Shown piece by piece: positions 1 to 10,489 of a stretch of DNA of 29,838 nucleotides. The stretch comes from Funneliformis mosseae. Its lineage: Eukaryota > Glomeromycota > Glomeromycetes > Glomerales > Glomeraceae. Made by a program: the position numbers and the translations under genes. The notes under the pieces are model-generated. The model was not told the DNA's origin and made no database searches. It saw only the letters and a program-made list of their open reading frames with translations. The DNA lies in the NCBI GenBank assembly GCA_910592005.1, contig CAJVPP010000558.1:1-29838 (forward strand), written 5' to 3'. The stretch's first letter is position 1. The number at the start of each line of letters is the position of its first letter.

Positions 1-99
1 AAATAAATTAAATAAATAGTAATTTATTTATTTAAATTTAATAATTTAGTATTAATTAATTATTTAATATATTTTTAACCTCAAGAATTTCATGAATTA

Positions 100-1956
100 G
101 GAATTATATCACATAAATAGTCTTATTAAATTGAACTTTGTAATTTATTAATTAGTTAGATAATTTTTGATACTCAATCTTTAAATATTACACAATTCGA
201 AATTTTTCAAAAATTTATAAAAGAACTTGATCCAGCATTTGAAATTCCAAATATTAAATTAGTTAAGCAAATTATCTATAGTACTTATAATTATACATTT
301 TTTTTAATTCAAAATTTATTGAAGATAATACAATTTCAGTTAATTTAACTACTGATATGTAGACTAGTAAAAATAAATTGGGATTTTTAGGTGTTACTTG
401 TTTTTTCTTAGATAAAAATTTTACTATTCATAAAATTATTCTTACAATTAAATATATTAGATATCCTTATAATGCACAAAATATATTTGATGTATTATTT
501 GTTATTTTAAATGAGTGGTTTAAGAAATAAAACAAATATAATAGTAACTGATAATGAGGCAAATATGAAAAAAGAAATAATAAAAAATGAATAAAATTGC
601 TTCAAATATAAAGTGATAATTATATATTATACATACATTACAGTTGTAGTAGAAAAAGAGTTAATTTCTATTAAACTAAAAATTCAAAAAAAATTACAAA
701 ATAAAGTTAATGTGATAAAGTTTTTAATTTTATAATTTATATTTATTAATTATTCAAATTATTTTATATTATATAATAATTTTTATAATATTTAAAATGC
801 TAGTAAAATTAGTGAATATTTCTTTTAAGTAATGGCAGATATTTTAACCAGATAGAATTTAAGTTATTATGCTTAAAATAGGTTAATTAAAATCAAAGGT
901 TATATTTAAATAATAATTGTAGAATTAGTAAATAATGTAAATACTAATGCAAAAAAAAATGAAAAGTAACTTGAAAAAATCATGTTAAGTTCTGATAAAT
1001 AGGAACTTTTATAAGAATTAATTATAATACTTAGTCAATTTAAAGAAGTAACTTATTATCTTGATGAAGAAAAATATATTACATATAATATTATGAATCT
1101 AATAATTGAACAAATTAAACATTTATTACTTTTATCATTATTTAATTTACCTAATTCATCTATATTTACATCACCTACATCACCTACATCATCTATATTA
1201 TCTATATTATCCATATCATTTACATCACCTATATCATCTGTAATAGTTTTTAATATATCAGAAATATATCAAGAAATTAAAAATGCTGCTTATGTATTTA
1301 TTATAATAGAAGAAGTAAAAATATTAGAAAATAATATTATTAAAAATAATAATAATCAAACAAAAAATAGCAAATTTAATTTAGATAAACCATTAGATAC
1401 TAAAGATCTTTTAAATAAAGTAAGAAAAGATCTTTATAATGCTATGTGTTTTTATTGGAAAGTTTTATCTGAAGATTACTTAATATCAATAATACTTGAT
1501 CCCAGAATTAAGTCTATGAATAATAAAATAGAAGAAAAAGAAAATTTATGTAAAAAATATTAAGAATATAAGAAAAATTATTTACCAATTCCTAATAAAT
1601 CTTGATCTTCATCTTCAACTCTATCTGAATTATTAATAATCTTAAATTTAATTTATAAATTTATGCTTTTTTCAATATTTGAACAAAATTAACTAAGAAT
1701 ATCTAATGAAGTTAAAGAATATTTAAAAGAAAATAAAATTTCTTTTAATTAAAATCTATTTAATTTGTGGTTAAATAATAAAAATAAGTATCCAATTCTT
1801 GCTAAAATAGCAAGAATTCATTTAATTATTTCTGCAACATTAATATCATCAGAAAGGTTATTTTCTGATACAGGAAATTTATTTTTAGCAAAAAGATTTA
1901 GAATAAATTTAGAATTTTTTCAAAGTATAATATTTTTAAAAAGAAATGCAATTTAA
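100..1956 (+). pseudogene. Decayed hAT-superfamily transposase (copy 1)
   Basis: Relic of a cut-and-paste DNA transposase. Translating across frames gives the hAT blocks in order: 'FIKELDPAFEIPNIK' near 205-260, 'VNLTTDM*TSKNKLGF' near 340-385, 'VTDNEANMKKEI' near 545, 'ELIIILSQFKEVTYYLDEE' near 1013-1070, 'DYLISIILDPRIKSM' near 1470-1520, and the C-terminal dimerisation domain at 1765-1956 with 'YPILAKIARIHL' and 'SSERLFSDTGNLFLAKR'. The dimerisation block is the most diagnostic part. Several stops fall on expected Trp or Gln: TAG at 157-159, TAG in 'TTDM*TS', and TAG and TAA in 'DK*ELL*ELI'. A Thr/Ser/Pro-rich simple-repeat stretch (1155-1240) expands the middle and is not a family feature. 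Longest open pieces are 1093-1563 and 1765-1956. The N-terminal BED finger is not recognisable and the left terminus lies outside the window or is lost. Not expected to be functional. Confidence 0.85.
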
Positions 1957-2059
1957 AGTTAAAAGTATTATGAATAATTATTTATATTTTAAATTAATTA
2001 TTTGTATAATTTATTATAATTAAATTATTATTTTATTAAAATATTATAAAACTTAATAT

Positions 2060-2930
2060 AAACCTAAACTCATAATTTTAAAGATTTCTATTTTTAAAAA
2101 AGAAGCAAAAGTTCTAAATAAAAAATAAATAAATAAAATTTTTTCTTTCTAAAATTCAAGCTAAAATCCAGATCTAAAAAAAGTATCCTAAAGAAAAATA
2201 GAAAAGAAATGTAAATGATTTTTAAAGATAAATAAATAAAAAATGAAAAAATACCTTTCTAACTTACCTTTCATAGTTCAAGTTAAATTCCAGGTTTAGA
2301 AAGATATTCCCTAAAAAAAATAAGCAAAAGAACTAGTAAATGACGTTACAAAAATAAAAAAAAAAACAAAAAATTCATCACAACTTACTTTTATGATTCA
2401 AGTTAAAATCCAGATCCAAAAAGGCATTTCCTAATGAAAAGAAATAAAAGAAATATTAATAGCATTCCAAAGATAAAGAAGAAATATAAACAATCTTCTA
2501 CACCACTTACCTTTATTGTCCAAGCTGAAATTCAGATCCAGGAAGGTGTTCCCTTAAGAAAAGAAGCAAAAAGAACATTAATAGCATTTCAAAGATAAAG
2601 AAAAACAAAAAATCTCACAAGAAAAGTAGCAAAAGGAATGTTAATAGTGTTCTAAAGATAAAGAAATAAAAATAACCTCCTATATCACCTTATCTTTATA
2701 GCCCAAGTAAAATGCAGGTTCAGAAAGGTGTTCTTTAAAGAAAGAAGCAAAAGAAATATTAATGACATTTCAAAAATAAAGAAGAAATAAAAACAATCCT
2801 TCATACTATTTACCTTTATAATCCAAGTTGAAATCCAAGTATCCCCTAAAGAAAAGAAGCAAAAAAAAACATTAATAGCATTTCAAAAGTAAAGAAAAAC
2901 AAAAAAAAACCCATAATAAAAAAAATATTA
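2060..2930 (-). repeat. Tandem ~120-bp mini-exon/intron-like units, left block
   Basis: Degenerate tandem repeat, period about 120 bp. On the minus strand each unit has a pyrimidine-rich tract ending in TAG or AAG, a short conserved block, then GTAAGT or a variant. The exon-like blocks are 2814-2845 (32 nt), 2694-2732 (39), 2511-2552 (42), 2389-2430 (42), 2268-2310 (43) and 2145-2187. Intervening 'introns' are 78-81 nt, with an ATTAAT-like branch-site candidate about 25 nt before the AG. The block at 2511-2552 has one open frame, NTFLDLNFSLDNK, with 2 nt before and 1 nt after, so units would join in frame (symmetric phase). Relatives read NIFLNLEFNLNYE (2268-2310) and FLDLDFNLNHK (2389-2430). 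The donor is GTAAGT in three units and GTAAAT in one. It is mutated to AT in the 2694-2732 unit and absent in the last. Around 2600-2650 and 2900-2935 there are half-units in which the exon block is missing. Could be a satellite with fortuitous splice-like words. No function is assigned. Confidence 0.7.
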
Positions 2931-3289
2931 ATAGTATTATTATTATTATTATATCTAACATATATATTATTTATTTTATATTTAACATAATTAGCATATC
3001 TGTTAGCTCTATTATTATTATCAATAGTATCATAAATATCATAGATTTTCTTTAATTATAATTAAAGGGCATGAAAATGCCTTGAAAAAAGGACAGATCC
3101 TAACATTGTATTTAATATATATTTAATAACAATAATAAACAATCTTGACATTTTGCAAACATAAAACTTATAATTTTATTCTTATTAACTAAATAAACTC
3201 TCTAATTAATAGTATGTCAAGTTGATTGGATTTAAATCAAAGCTATTGCCTCTTTGACTTTAAATCATAGTTAATTTATTTGACGAAAA
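2931..3289. other. AT-rich segment separating the two array blocks
   Basis: This stretch interrupts the 120-bp periodicity. It begins with a short TTA-type microsatellite (2935-2955) and has no open frame or recognisable domain. It could be an insertion into the array or degenerated array DNA. No clear terminal inverted repeats or target duplication were seen. Confidence 0.4.
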
Positions 3290-3524
3290 GAGTAATGTTA
3301 ACAGCATTCTCTAAATAAAAGAAGTAAAAGAAACATTAATAATGTTTCTAATGATAAAGAAAAAACAAAAACACTAACTTACCTTTATAGCTCAGCTGAA
3401 ATTCAGATCTAAGAAGGTGTTCTCTAAAGAAAAAAAGTAAAATGAAAGTTAGTAACATTTTTAAGACAAAAAAAGGAAGTATTTTGCACTTACCATTTGA
3501 ATTCAAGCCATTTAAGATGAAATT
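3290..3524 (-). repeat. Mini-exon/intron-like units, right block
   Basis: Continuation of the 120-bp family. On the minus strand, the block at 3383-3423 (41 nt) starts after a TTTCTTTAG acceptor-like sequence and ends at GGTAAGT. It reads NTFLDLNFS before a one-base deletion. The block at 3494-3524 is the most upstream (minus-strand) unit, diverged, ends ATG|GTAAGT, and reads about ILNGLNSN. The intervening segment is 70 nt (3424-3493) and the next is 72 nt (3311-3382). If the array is transcribed from the minus strand this block would be its 5' side. No convincing initiator methionine or signal peptide was found upstream, so a gene start cannot be assigned. Confidence 0.6.
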
Positions 3525-3564
3525 CTAACCATTTTAAAGTAAAAGATTCAGAAGAAGGGAGGGA

Positions 3565-3655
3565 GAGTGTGTGTATATATGTGTATATATGTGTATGTGA
3601 GAGTAAGAAAGAATGTGTATGTGAGTATATGAGAGAGTAAGTGAGTGAGTGATGT
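3565..3655. repeat. GT/TA/GA microsatellite
   Basis: Interrupted simple-sequence tract made of GTGTATATAT-like and GTGAGA-like words. It lies directly on the minus-strand upstream side of the mini-exon array. Strand composition is strongly purine/TG-rich on the plus strand. Confidence 0.8.
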
Positions 3656-3724
3656 AATATATAGATTTAATATTATTGTTATTGTAAAAAAAAATTAAAT
3701 AAAAATATAAAATAAAAAATAAAT

Positions 3725-3892
3725 AAAAAAAATTTATGTTTATCTAAATCGAATTGACTGTCTAATTTATTCATTGGATATCTAATGATCCATTAGATCA
3801 ATCTGGTAATATAAATGAATCAATCTGATTTTAATCAAATTTCAGATGAATAACTGGATTTTCAGTTTGATCAGATTGTGAGCATACCTCTA
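3725..3892 (+). mobile_element. hAT-type right terminus with subterminal repeats
   Basis: The segment ends in AGCATACCTCTA at 3881-3892, that is TAGAGGTATGCT read inward from the right, which resembles the short terminal inverted repeats of hAT elements. It is preceded by many short AATCAGATTG/ATCAATCTG-like words, as in hAT subterminal regions. The orientation makes it the right end of an element lying to the left, so it is the best candidate for the 3' end of hAT copy 1. If so, the mini-exon array lies inside that element. The matching left end is not in the window. An independent MITE is the alternative. Confidence 0.5.
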
Positions 3893-4269
3893 AATTTAGT
3901 TATGCACAAGTTCTGTATGTTAGATTTTTGATATATATATAAGTTTATTTTGTATAACTAAATATATCATTAATTATATTTATTTAATTTTTTACTACAT
4001 TTATTATTAATTTTTTCTTTGTTCTTTTTTTTTCCTTTAAAAAATTACAATAGATAAGTATTTAACTTTAGCAAGTAATTCATCTTCAGTACTACTTTCT
4101 ACATAGAAACAGAAAAAACCTTCACAATAGAACAAAAATGTCTTACCAAAAAAGTACATAAAAAAATGAAATAAATAAGTCACATACATGATAAGACAGA
4201 AAATGCAAAAATGGCTATAAATATATCTATGGATTACCTGACAGACTAATTCTAATAATGAATCAGAAA

Positions 4270-6900
4270 TTAATTATATTTGATATACAGATTATAATAA
4301 GAATTCTAAAGACATATTTATTGTTAAAATGAAAAAATTAAAAATAGATTATTTAGAAAATCATTTATCTACTAAAGAACATCAAAAAGTAGTATTTGGA
4401 TTTACTACTTTACCATTAGATCAAACAAATCTTATAATTGAATTTATAATTTAGGTAAATGCTGATAAGTTAAATATTATTGCAAATATGTAATATATTT
4501 ATTTATATGCTAAAAAGTATTTCACAATTGACGTATTTTCTAATTAATTGAATTAATAGATATTCAAAAAAATATAATTGAATTAGTATTTGATCAACTT
4601 CTAATTATACTTTTACCATTATATTTTAATCCAAAAAAAATTAATTATATTCAATAATCCAAATAATCAAATAAATTATAATACATATAAAAATTCAATA
4701 GCAGGTACTAAATTTTTCATGTTATTGCAATAGTAATTGAAGAATAAATTTTAAATAAAGTTCGTAAATCACTATCTTAAAGTTTATTAATTGATGAAAG
4801 TAATACTATTATATATGATAAAATATGTGCAGTTATTAGCAACATATGGGAGTGTTTCTAGAAAAATCAGGTTCTGAGAAATTTTTGACTAAAATTAAGA
4901 GTTTAATACATTTTAATCTAATAACATCAAAAACTAAGATGCAATAAAAATCTCAATTTTGCTAAAAAATTTCCGAAATCTAATTTTCCTAGCAATTAAC
5001 CCATATAGCAGAAAATATTTCTATACTTTATTATTTAGAATTAATTGAGTTATTAAAAATAGACATAAGTGCAATTATAAGAAATTTGGAATTTTTTTTG
5101 TTGTAAAAATATTAAAAACAGATGATTTAATGTATTTTCATAGCAATGATAATAGTATAATATTAGATATGTATAATCTCAAATATGATTTTTGATCAGT
5201 AATATATACTGATTTATTTAATTTAACTCATATAAGTAGAAATAATAGAGTATTGGCAAAACTTTAACATACAAATCCCTTTATAATCAATAATCATTGT
5301 ATTGCTTATAGGTTAAATTTAACTAGAAAGAATGCAATTAAAGAAATTCTATAATTTGAAGATTATGAAGTAATATTAAAAGAAATATATGCTTATTTTA
5401 GTTCATTACATCAATGGTGATAAAGTCATGATCTGTAACTATACCTTAATTAGTTATATAATTAAAATGATTAATATAGTTGACAAAATAGATAAATTAG
5501 ACTAAATTGCTAAAGTAGTCATTGCTGATCTATTTAATATATTAGATAAATTAATTATAATTATTATAATTATTATACTTGTTAATTATATTATAGTTAA
5601 TAGAGTAGTTATATTTATTTTATTTATTTATTTTATCTTTTATATTATATTTTTTATTGTATATTTTATAGTATTTTATTTTATATAAATATGTTATATT
5701 TTCCCTTAAGTTGAAAAGTAACTTGAGATAGAATTTTAAGATAAAACTAAGAGTTCAATAAAGAAATCTTTAAATTCATTTACTATTACCTTTTGTCATA
5801 TTTTTATATAGACATGATTATGATATTATCTTATAATTATTTAACAGATTGAATTAAAAATTAATTATTTAAGTTTACAAATATTAAGTCAATAGTAACA
5901 ACATTTAAAAATATTTTAAACTTTAGATAAATAAGATCTACAATTATCAGTTTTATTCATTATTAATACTCGATAGCTTTTACTTTTTAATGTTATTTAA
6001 ATTTTACATTAAATTATCTTTTTAATAATTAATGTATTTTATAATAATACAATTAATAATACATGCAAAAAATATGATAATAGACTCAAAGATTATATAA
6101 AGATATTGATTCAGAATTTATATTAGCAACAAAATTTCTTGCAGATATTTTATTTATTTTTAGTAATTTAATAGAAATATTTCAATCAGATTATGTTGCA
6201 TTATTTGATATATATATATAATTAAATTTAGTACTTGCTTCAATTATAACTGAATTTATTGGTAATGATAATGATTCTGATTATATAGATTACGTCTTAC
6301 TAATTTATAGAAATCATTTGTGAATATATAAGTCTGATCTTATTAAACCTAACATATTGTCAGCAACATTTAAAGAATTAGCTATTGCATTAGTAAATAA
6401 TCTTCATCATAGATTTCCAGATACTGAAATTTATAATGCTATAAAAATTTTTGATTTTTCTCAAGTTTCTATAAAGTCAAATGAAATGGTTATATATAGT
6501 AAAAATGAAATCAAAATATTATACAATTTTTATAGAAATTTCAGCTTTTTTGTGAAGATTAATAAGAATAGGATTATACAGAAATGATAAAAAGTAAAGT
6601 TACTTTTAAAAAATTATTAATAGTTTAGTTTTATAGATGAATAAAGACAAATTTTTACTAGTTCTTAATTTTTAACTCTTTATTCAAATTTAAGCAAAGT
6701 GATTAATTATTCATTAATTGTATTACTTTCAAATGGTAATATTAAAAGAATTTTTTCTTAACAAAATTTTATTAAAATAAAATTACATAATTAAACAATT
6801 AAATAAAACTTAAAACTTTAAATTCTCATCTTATGATTGTTATGAATAATTTTAAGCTTAAAGATTTTGATTTTGAAAAAGTATTTGATGTATAGCAAAG
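4270..6900 (+). pseudogene. Decayed hAT-like transposase (copy 2, KIAA1586/ZNF862-like type)
   Basis: Relic of a second, unrelated hAT-type protein. Recognisable pieces in order are: 'SLLIDESNTIIYDKICAVIS' (about 4782-4842), 'AENISILYYLELIEL' just right of the MITE, 'NHCIAYRLNL' and 'FEDYEVILKEIYAYFSSLHQ' (5293-5415), 'FILATKFLADILFIFSNLIE' (about 6118-6175), 'ELAIALVNNLHHRFPDTEIY' (6375-6434) and a degenerate dimerisation block 'SNGNIKRIFS*QNFIKIKLHN' (6731-6793). These match the family of DDE transposase-derived proteins with a (S)LIDES catalytic-Asp block, an HCxAHRL block and a C-terminal SxxER(I/V)FS block. Stops again sit on expected Gln or Trp: TAA in 'DIYI*LNL', TAA in 'IFS*QNF', TAG in 'FDV*Q'. 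An AT-rich stretch near 5560-5860 carries no homology and may be a further insertion. The longest open piece is 6357-6587. Non-functional. Confidence 0.7.
4848..5002. mobile_element. 155-bp MITE inserted in hAT copy 2
   Basis: A small non-autonomous DNA element. Both flanks are ATAT (4844-4847 and 5003-5006), consistent with a 4-bp target duplication. The termini are GGG and CCC. The outer 40 bp are imperfect inverted repeats: the left end contains CTAGAAAAATCAGG then GAGAAATTTTTGAC, and the right end read inward contains CTAGGAAAATTAGA then GGAAATTTTTTAGC. It splits the host reading frame between 'ICAVIS' and 'AENISILYYL', so it is younger than hAT copy 2. No coding capacity. The mobilising family is not evident. 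Confidence 0.7.
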
Positions 6901-7099
6901 ACTTTCAAGATGTATTTAATAAATTTTTATTTGAATTTAATAAAGTTTATGAATGTAATAAATATAAAAATGTAATTTTTTTTATTTTTTTTGATTTTAT
7001 ATTTTATTATACTATTAACATCATTAATATGAAGAATATATCTTTGAAGCAAAAAAGTGATGATCTTTATTATTATATATCAAAAAAATAATAACTAAA

Positions 7100-7757
7100 T
7101 ATTTTAATTTATAGAATGCTACATGACTGATATAGTAATTCAATCAGCAATAGCTACTGATAAAAATGAATATTATAGTAATATTAAATTAGTAAATGTT
7201 TACTTTTTTTTCATTTTCTGAAAAATCAGGTAGGCTTTATATATTGTATATGACTTTAAAAAATTATAGATACCATAAAGATCACATGTCTTATACAGTT
7301 TATTTTTTTTTTATTTGCCTCTTTTATTTAAAAAAAATTATATAAATATAATCAATTTCCTTTAAATTTATAATTTTTATAATCAGAATTGCGTATTTAT
7401 TTTTATTTTTTAAAATATTAAAAGTTTTAATTATTATTCTTTTAATTTCAATATATGTATACTACAGTCAATCACATTATATTTATTTATTTTAAAAAAA
7501 TATTATTGAATTTTTACAATCATATATAATAAATTATAAGTATAATAAGTTAAAATGCTACCATGAGAACATATAACAGAATACTTTTTTTTTAACATTA
7601 ATAATGCTATCTTAAATTCTTTCTATCTTCTATTTTATCTTCTGGTTACTACTTTCTTTATCCAAATTTCAGAATGATTCTTATTCAATCATGCCTGTGC
7701 ACTTCACTTATCATTCTTATTTTAAAAATTAAAAGTAAGGGTCTTAGGTATTCATGA
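7100..7757. other. AT-rich spacer, no recognised feature
   Basis: Runs of A and T with no open frame of note and no domain match on either strand. It probably holds the eroded 3' part of hAT copy 2. Confidence 0.5.
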
Positions 7758-7759
7758 TA

Positions 7760-9265
7760 CAGAGGGTCTCCAAAAGTTTACGCACACTTTTTTTGTATGA
7801 ATTTTAATAATATTTTTATTAAGTAAGCAAATGATCATCAAATAATAAATATTGTTTCTAGAATAGTAAATTAAACTTTGTATTAAGCTATTTATTATTT
7901 AATCAGACTACCATTTCATCTAAATATATCACCAACATCATAAATATAATAAATATCACAAATATCGCAAAAATTGTAAACTCTGCACGATTTGTTTTAT
8001 GCACTCATAATTTGAGACGACCGTGTGAATTTTCTCACACTAATTAAAAAAGAATAAATAAACTAAAAAAAAACAAAAAAAATTTTTTAACCTTACCTTA
8101 AAAAAATGTATAAAAAAAAAGATCTTACTGATTCTCAAAAAGGTGCAATTCTTTATGAACATCAACTTGGCCATTCATACAGAAAAATTGCAAAAACTGT
8201 AGGATGTAGACCTTCTGCAGTTTCAGCTTGTATAAGAAGGTATAAAGCCACTGGGTTTACTGATACAAAGCCATATTTTAGGTGACCGCGCCTTTTCACA
8301 ACTCCAAATTGTAACCAACTTAAACGATTAGTTACAAAGAAAAAAAATTGCTGCAAATGTACCTGTGAAGTGCAAGCTCTTTGAAAAAAGAAGTCAGAGC
8401 AGAATGCTTCTACTCCTACCATCTGTCAAAAACTTCATATTATTGGATTAAATAATTGTGCAGTTAGGCGAAAATCATTCATTTCATCTGAAAATATGGT
8501 GAAGCAACTTGTATGAGCACAAGAGCATGCACACTAGACTATGCAAGACTGGAAAAAGGTTCTTTGGATTGATGAATCAACCTTTTCTCAGTTTCAACAA
8601 TCACGTACTAGCTAGGTTTAGTGAGAACTATCTGAGAAATGGTTACTTACTTATGTTTTAGCAACAGTAAAGTACTGTCTAAGTCAGATGTTCTGGAAAT
8701 GTTTTTCTGCACAAGAATTAGGATAAATTGTCCCTTTAGTTAGTTCTGTAAATGATGCAATGCATCTTAAAATTATACGCAAGCATATTATCCCTACTAT
8801 AAAGTGATTTTTCCAAATGAGAATGTATTTTTCAAGAAGATAATGCTCCTTGTCACAAAAGCAAAATTGTTGCAGAATTTCATGCAAAAAAAATATCTGA
8901 ACTCTTAAATAGCCTGCTCAAAGCCCTAACCTTAACCCGATCAAAAGTCTATAAAACGAAATTAAAAAAATCCTTTGAAGCTGAAAAGTAAAATTCACTA
9001 TCCTTTCCTCACTTGAACGACAAATACGAAAGGCTTAGAAATCAATTACTTCTAAAAAAATTGAAAATTTAGTCGAAAGTATACCTCAATGAATTCAAGC
9101 AATAATAAATGCAAATGATGGTCTGACCAAGTATTAAACCCTTATTAAATATATATTTTAATAGTCTAAGAACATTATTTATTATTTGTAAATTGCTTAA
9201 TTTTTAATAAAATTTTGAGTAAATTCGCACGAAAAAAGTGTACATAAACTTTTGAAGACCCTCTA
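7760..9265 (+). mobile_element. Tc1/mariner element, copy 1
   Basis: Complete but inactive element of about 1.5 kb, flanked by TA (7758-7759 and 9266-9267). The terminal inverted repeats start CAGAGGGTCTCCAAAAG on the left and, read inward from the right, TAGAGGGTCTTCAAAAG. They extend about 35 bp to an ACACTTTTTT tract. Within this span the right copy differs from the left mostly by C-to-T changes (positions 1 and 11, and ACGCAC versus ATGTAC). The element encloses one transposase pseudogene on the plus strand. Confidence 0.9.
8106..9137 (+). pseudogene. Tc1-like transposase, catalytic residues mutated
   Basis: About 344 codons, the usual Tc1 length, starting MYKKKDLTDSQKGAIL. N-terminal helix-turn-helix: 'GHSYRKIAKTVGCRPSAVSA' (about residues 19-38). 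First catalytic Asp: 'VLWIDESTFSQF' (near 8558-8593). Second Asp: 'QEDNAPCHKSKIV' (near 8837). The third acidic block, usually SPDLNPIE, reads 'QSPNLNPIKSL' (near 8921-8953), so the catalytic Glu has become Lys and the adjacent Asp has become Asn. Both are G-to-A changes. In-frame TGA, TAG and TAA codons lie at expected Arg, Trp and Trp positions ('LV*AQEHAH*TMQDW', 'RTS*V', 'KSL*NEIKK'). At least one frameshift lies between the second Asp and the third block. The C-terminal 'IENLVESIPQ*IQAIINAND' matches the family's end. An open frame on the opposite strand at 8162-8422 is a shadow. Confidence 0.88.
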
Positions 9266-9594
9266 TATTACTAACTGAATAAATATAAATTAACAAAGTA
9301 CTCTATTATGTTATCATTGCTTCAATTATGAATTGCATCTTCATCAAAAATTTAAGAACTCTTATTTCTCTAGTATTATCTTTATTATAATATTATGCAA
9401 AATTTTTGTAAAGATTATCAAGAGGTATAAAAGTAATATAAATATTTAATAGTAATATATAATAAGACACATTTGAAGAATGATTATTATCATTAAATGA
9501 TATGCCTAATAATAATATAAAAGATATGTATTTAATTTGAAATAAAATTAAACATAATATCAACAATAAATTAATACCTCTTCTTCAAGATTAT

Positions 9595-10487
9595 ATTTTT
9601 AAATTCCAGTTTCATTCTAGGGCTACTTTAATATTTCAGTAAAAATCTTTATCTCCTGAGACAAGCGTAATAATATCTAAGAGTTTTAGTGAAGTCTCCT
9701 CATCAATAAAGTACTTAACTGTATTATCAATACCTTTTTCACGATTTATAACATTCTGATCAAAATAATTATCTTATATCTATCTTTATAAATGTGATCT
9801 CACAACATATCAAGTAATGATAGTTTAAAACTAATAAGAATTAGAGGTTATTCTAGTAAACATATATCTTTAATAATCTTAGCAGCTTTTCATAATTAAG
9901 AAAATGGTTAGAGTTCTTAGCTAAATAATCAAATTAATAAATGAAATTATATGTCTGATTAAAGAAATTTGAGTTATCAATAAATACATATAAATAGTTA
10001 GCTATCTTCTTATTTTCTTTATTTTCTATAAGAAGAAGATTAAAAAATATATATGAGATAACATGAATTTTTTGTTTAAGAGATAAACTATTAAGAAGCA
10101 CTTACTGATAGTGATTACATTGACAGTAATAATGCTAATATTATCTTCTTCTTTAGGTTCATATCTATATTAAGAATATTTAATAAACTTGCATTGATAT
10201 TTTATAATTACATCTCTAAAGTTTTTAATATTTGCTTCAGTAAATCTAGAATTAAGCATACTTTTATTGATGTCAACTTGTCAAAGATTTAATATATCAG
10301 ATCCTTTAAACATTTCTCTATGAAAGATAAGATTCTCAAGTTGTCCAACTTTAAATTCCTCAAACAGAATTCTCTCATCATTAAATTTAAAGAATTTCTT
10401 ATTATTATTGTCATTTACATCTTTGTAAGCTTTAACCTGAAAAATGTAACTATTATCTAGATATAAAATGTTATATGATTCAACCAT
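9595..10487 (-). pseudogene. NYN-domain (PIN-like) protein relic
   Basis: On the minus strand, 'IANYLYVFIDNSNFF' (near 9961-10005), 'LNYEKLLRLLK', 'NVINREKGIDNTVKYFID' and 'TLVSGDKDFY*NIKVALE*NWNLKI' (near 9600-9675) line up in order with a NYN domain, a PIN-like RNA-nuclease fold. The acidic residues expected at the metal site are all visible (FIDNSN, EKGIDN, SGDKDF). TGA falls where relatives have Trp in 'ALE*NWN'. The central part is frameshifted. Upstream on the same strand, an intact 68-codon frame at 10281-10487 starts MVESYNILYLDNSYIFQ. It could be the first exon or N-terminal part of the same gene, because 'NILYLDNSYIF' itself resembles the first strand of a NYN fold. That link is an inference. 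This is a host-type gene family rather than a transposase. The copy is broken. Confidence 0.6.
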
Positions 10488-10489
10488 TT

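Noticed and set aside
2060..3524. CRISPR array
   Set aside because: Units are diverged, about 120 bp, with no short identical repeats or unique spacers, in a eukaryotic setting.
6867..7091. 74-codon plus-strand frame after hAT copy 2
   Set aside because: It is out of frame with the dimerisation block, low complexity (Phe/Ile/Tyr/Lys) and without a motif.
8162..8422. Open frame on the minus strand
   Set aside because: It lies wholly opposite the Tc1 copy 1 transposase N-terminal part, which has family motifs on the plus strand. It is a shadow.
8684..8887. Open frame on the minus strand
   Set aside because: It is antisense to the catalytic core of the Tc1 copy 1 transposase and has no motif of its own.
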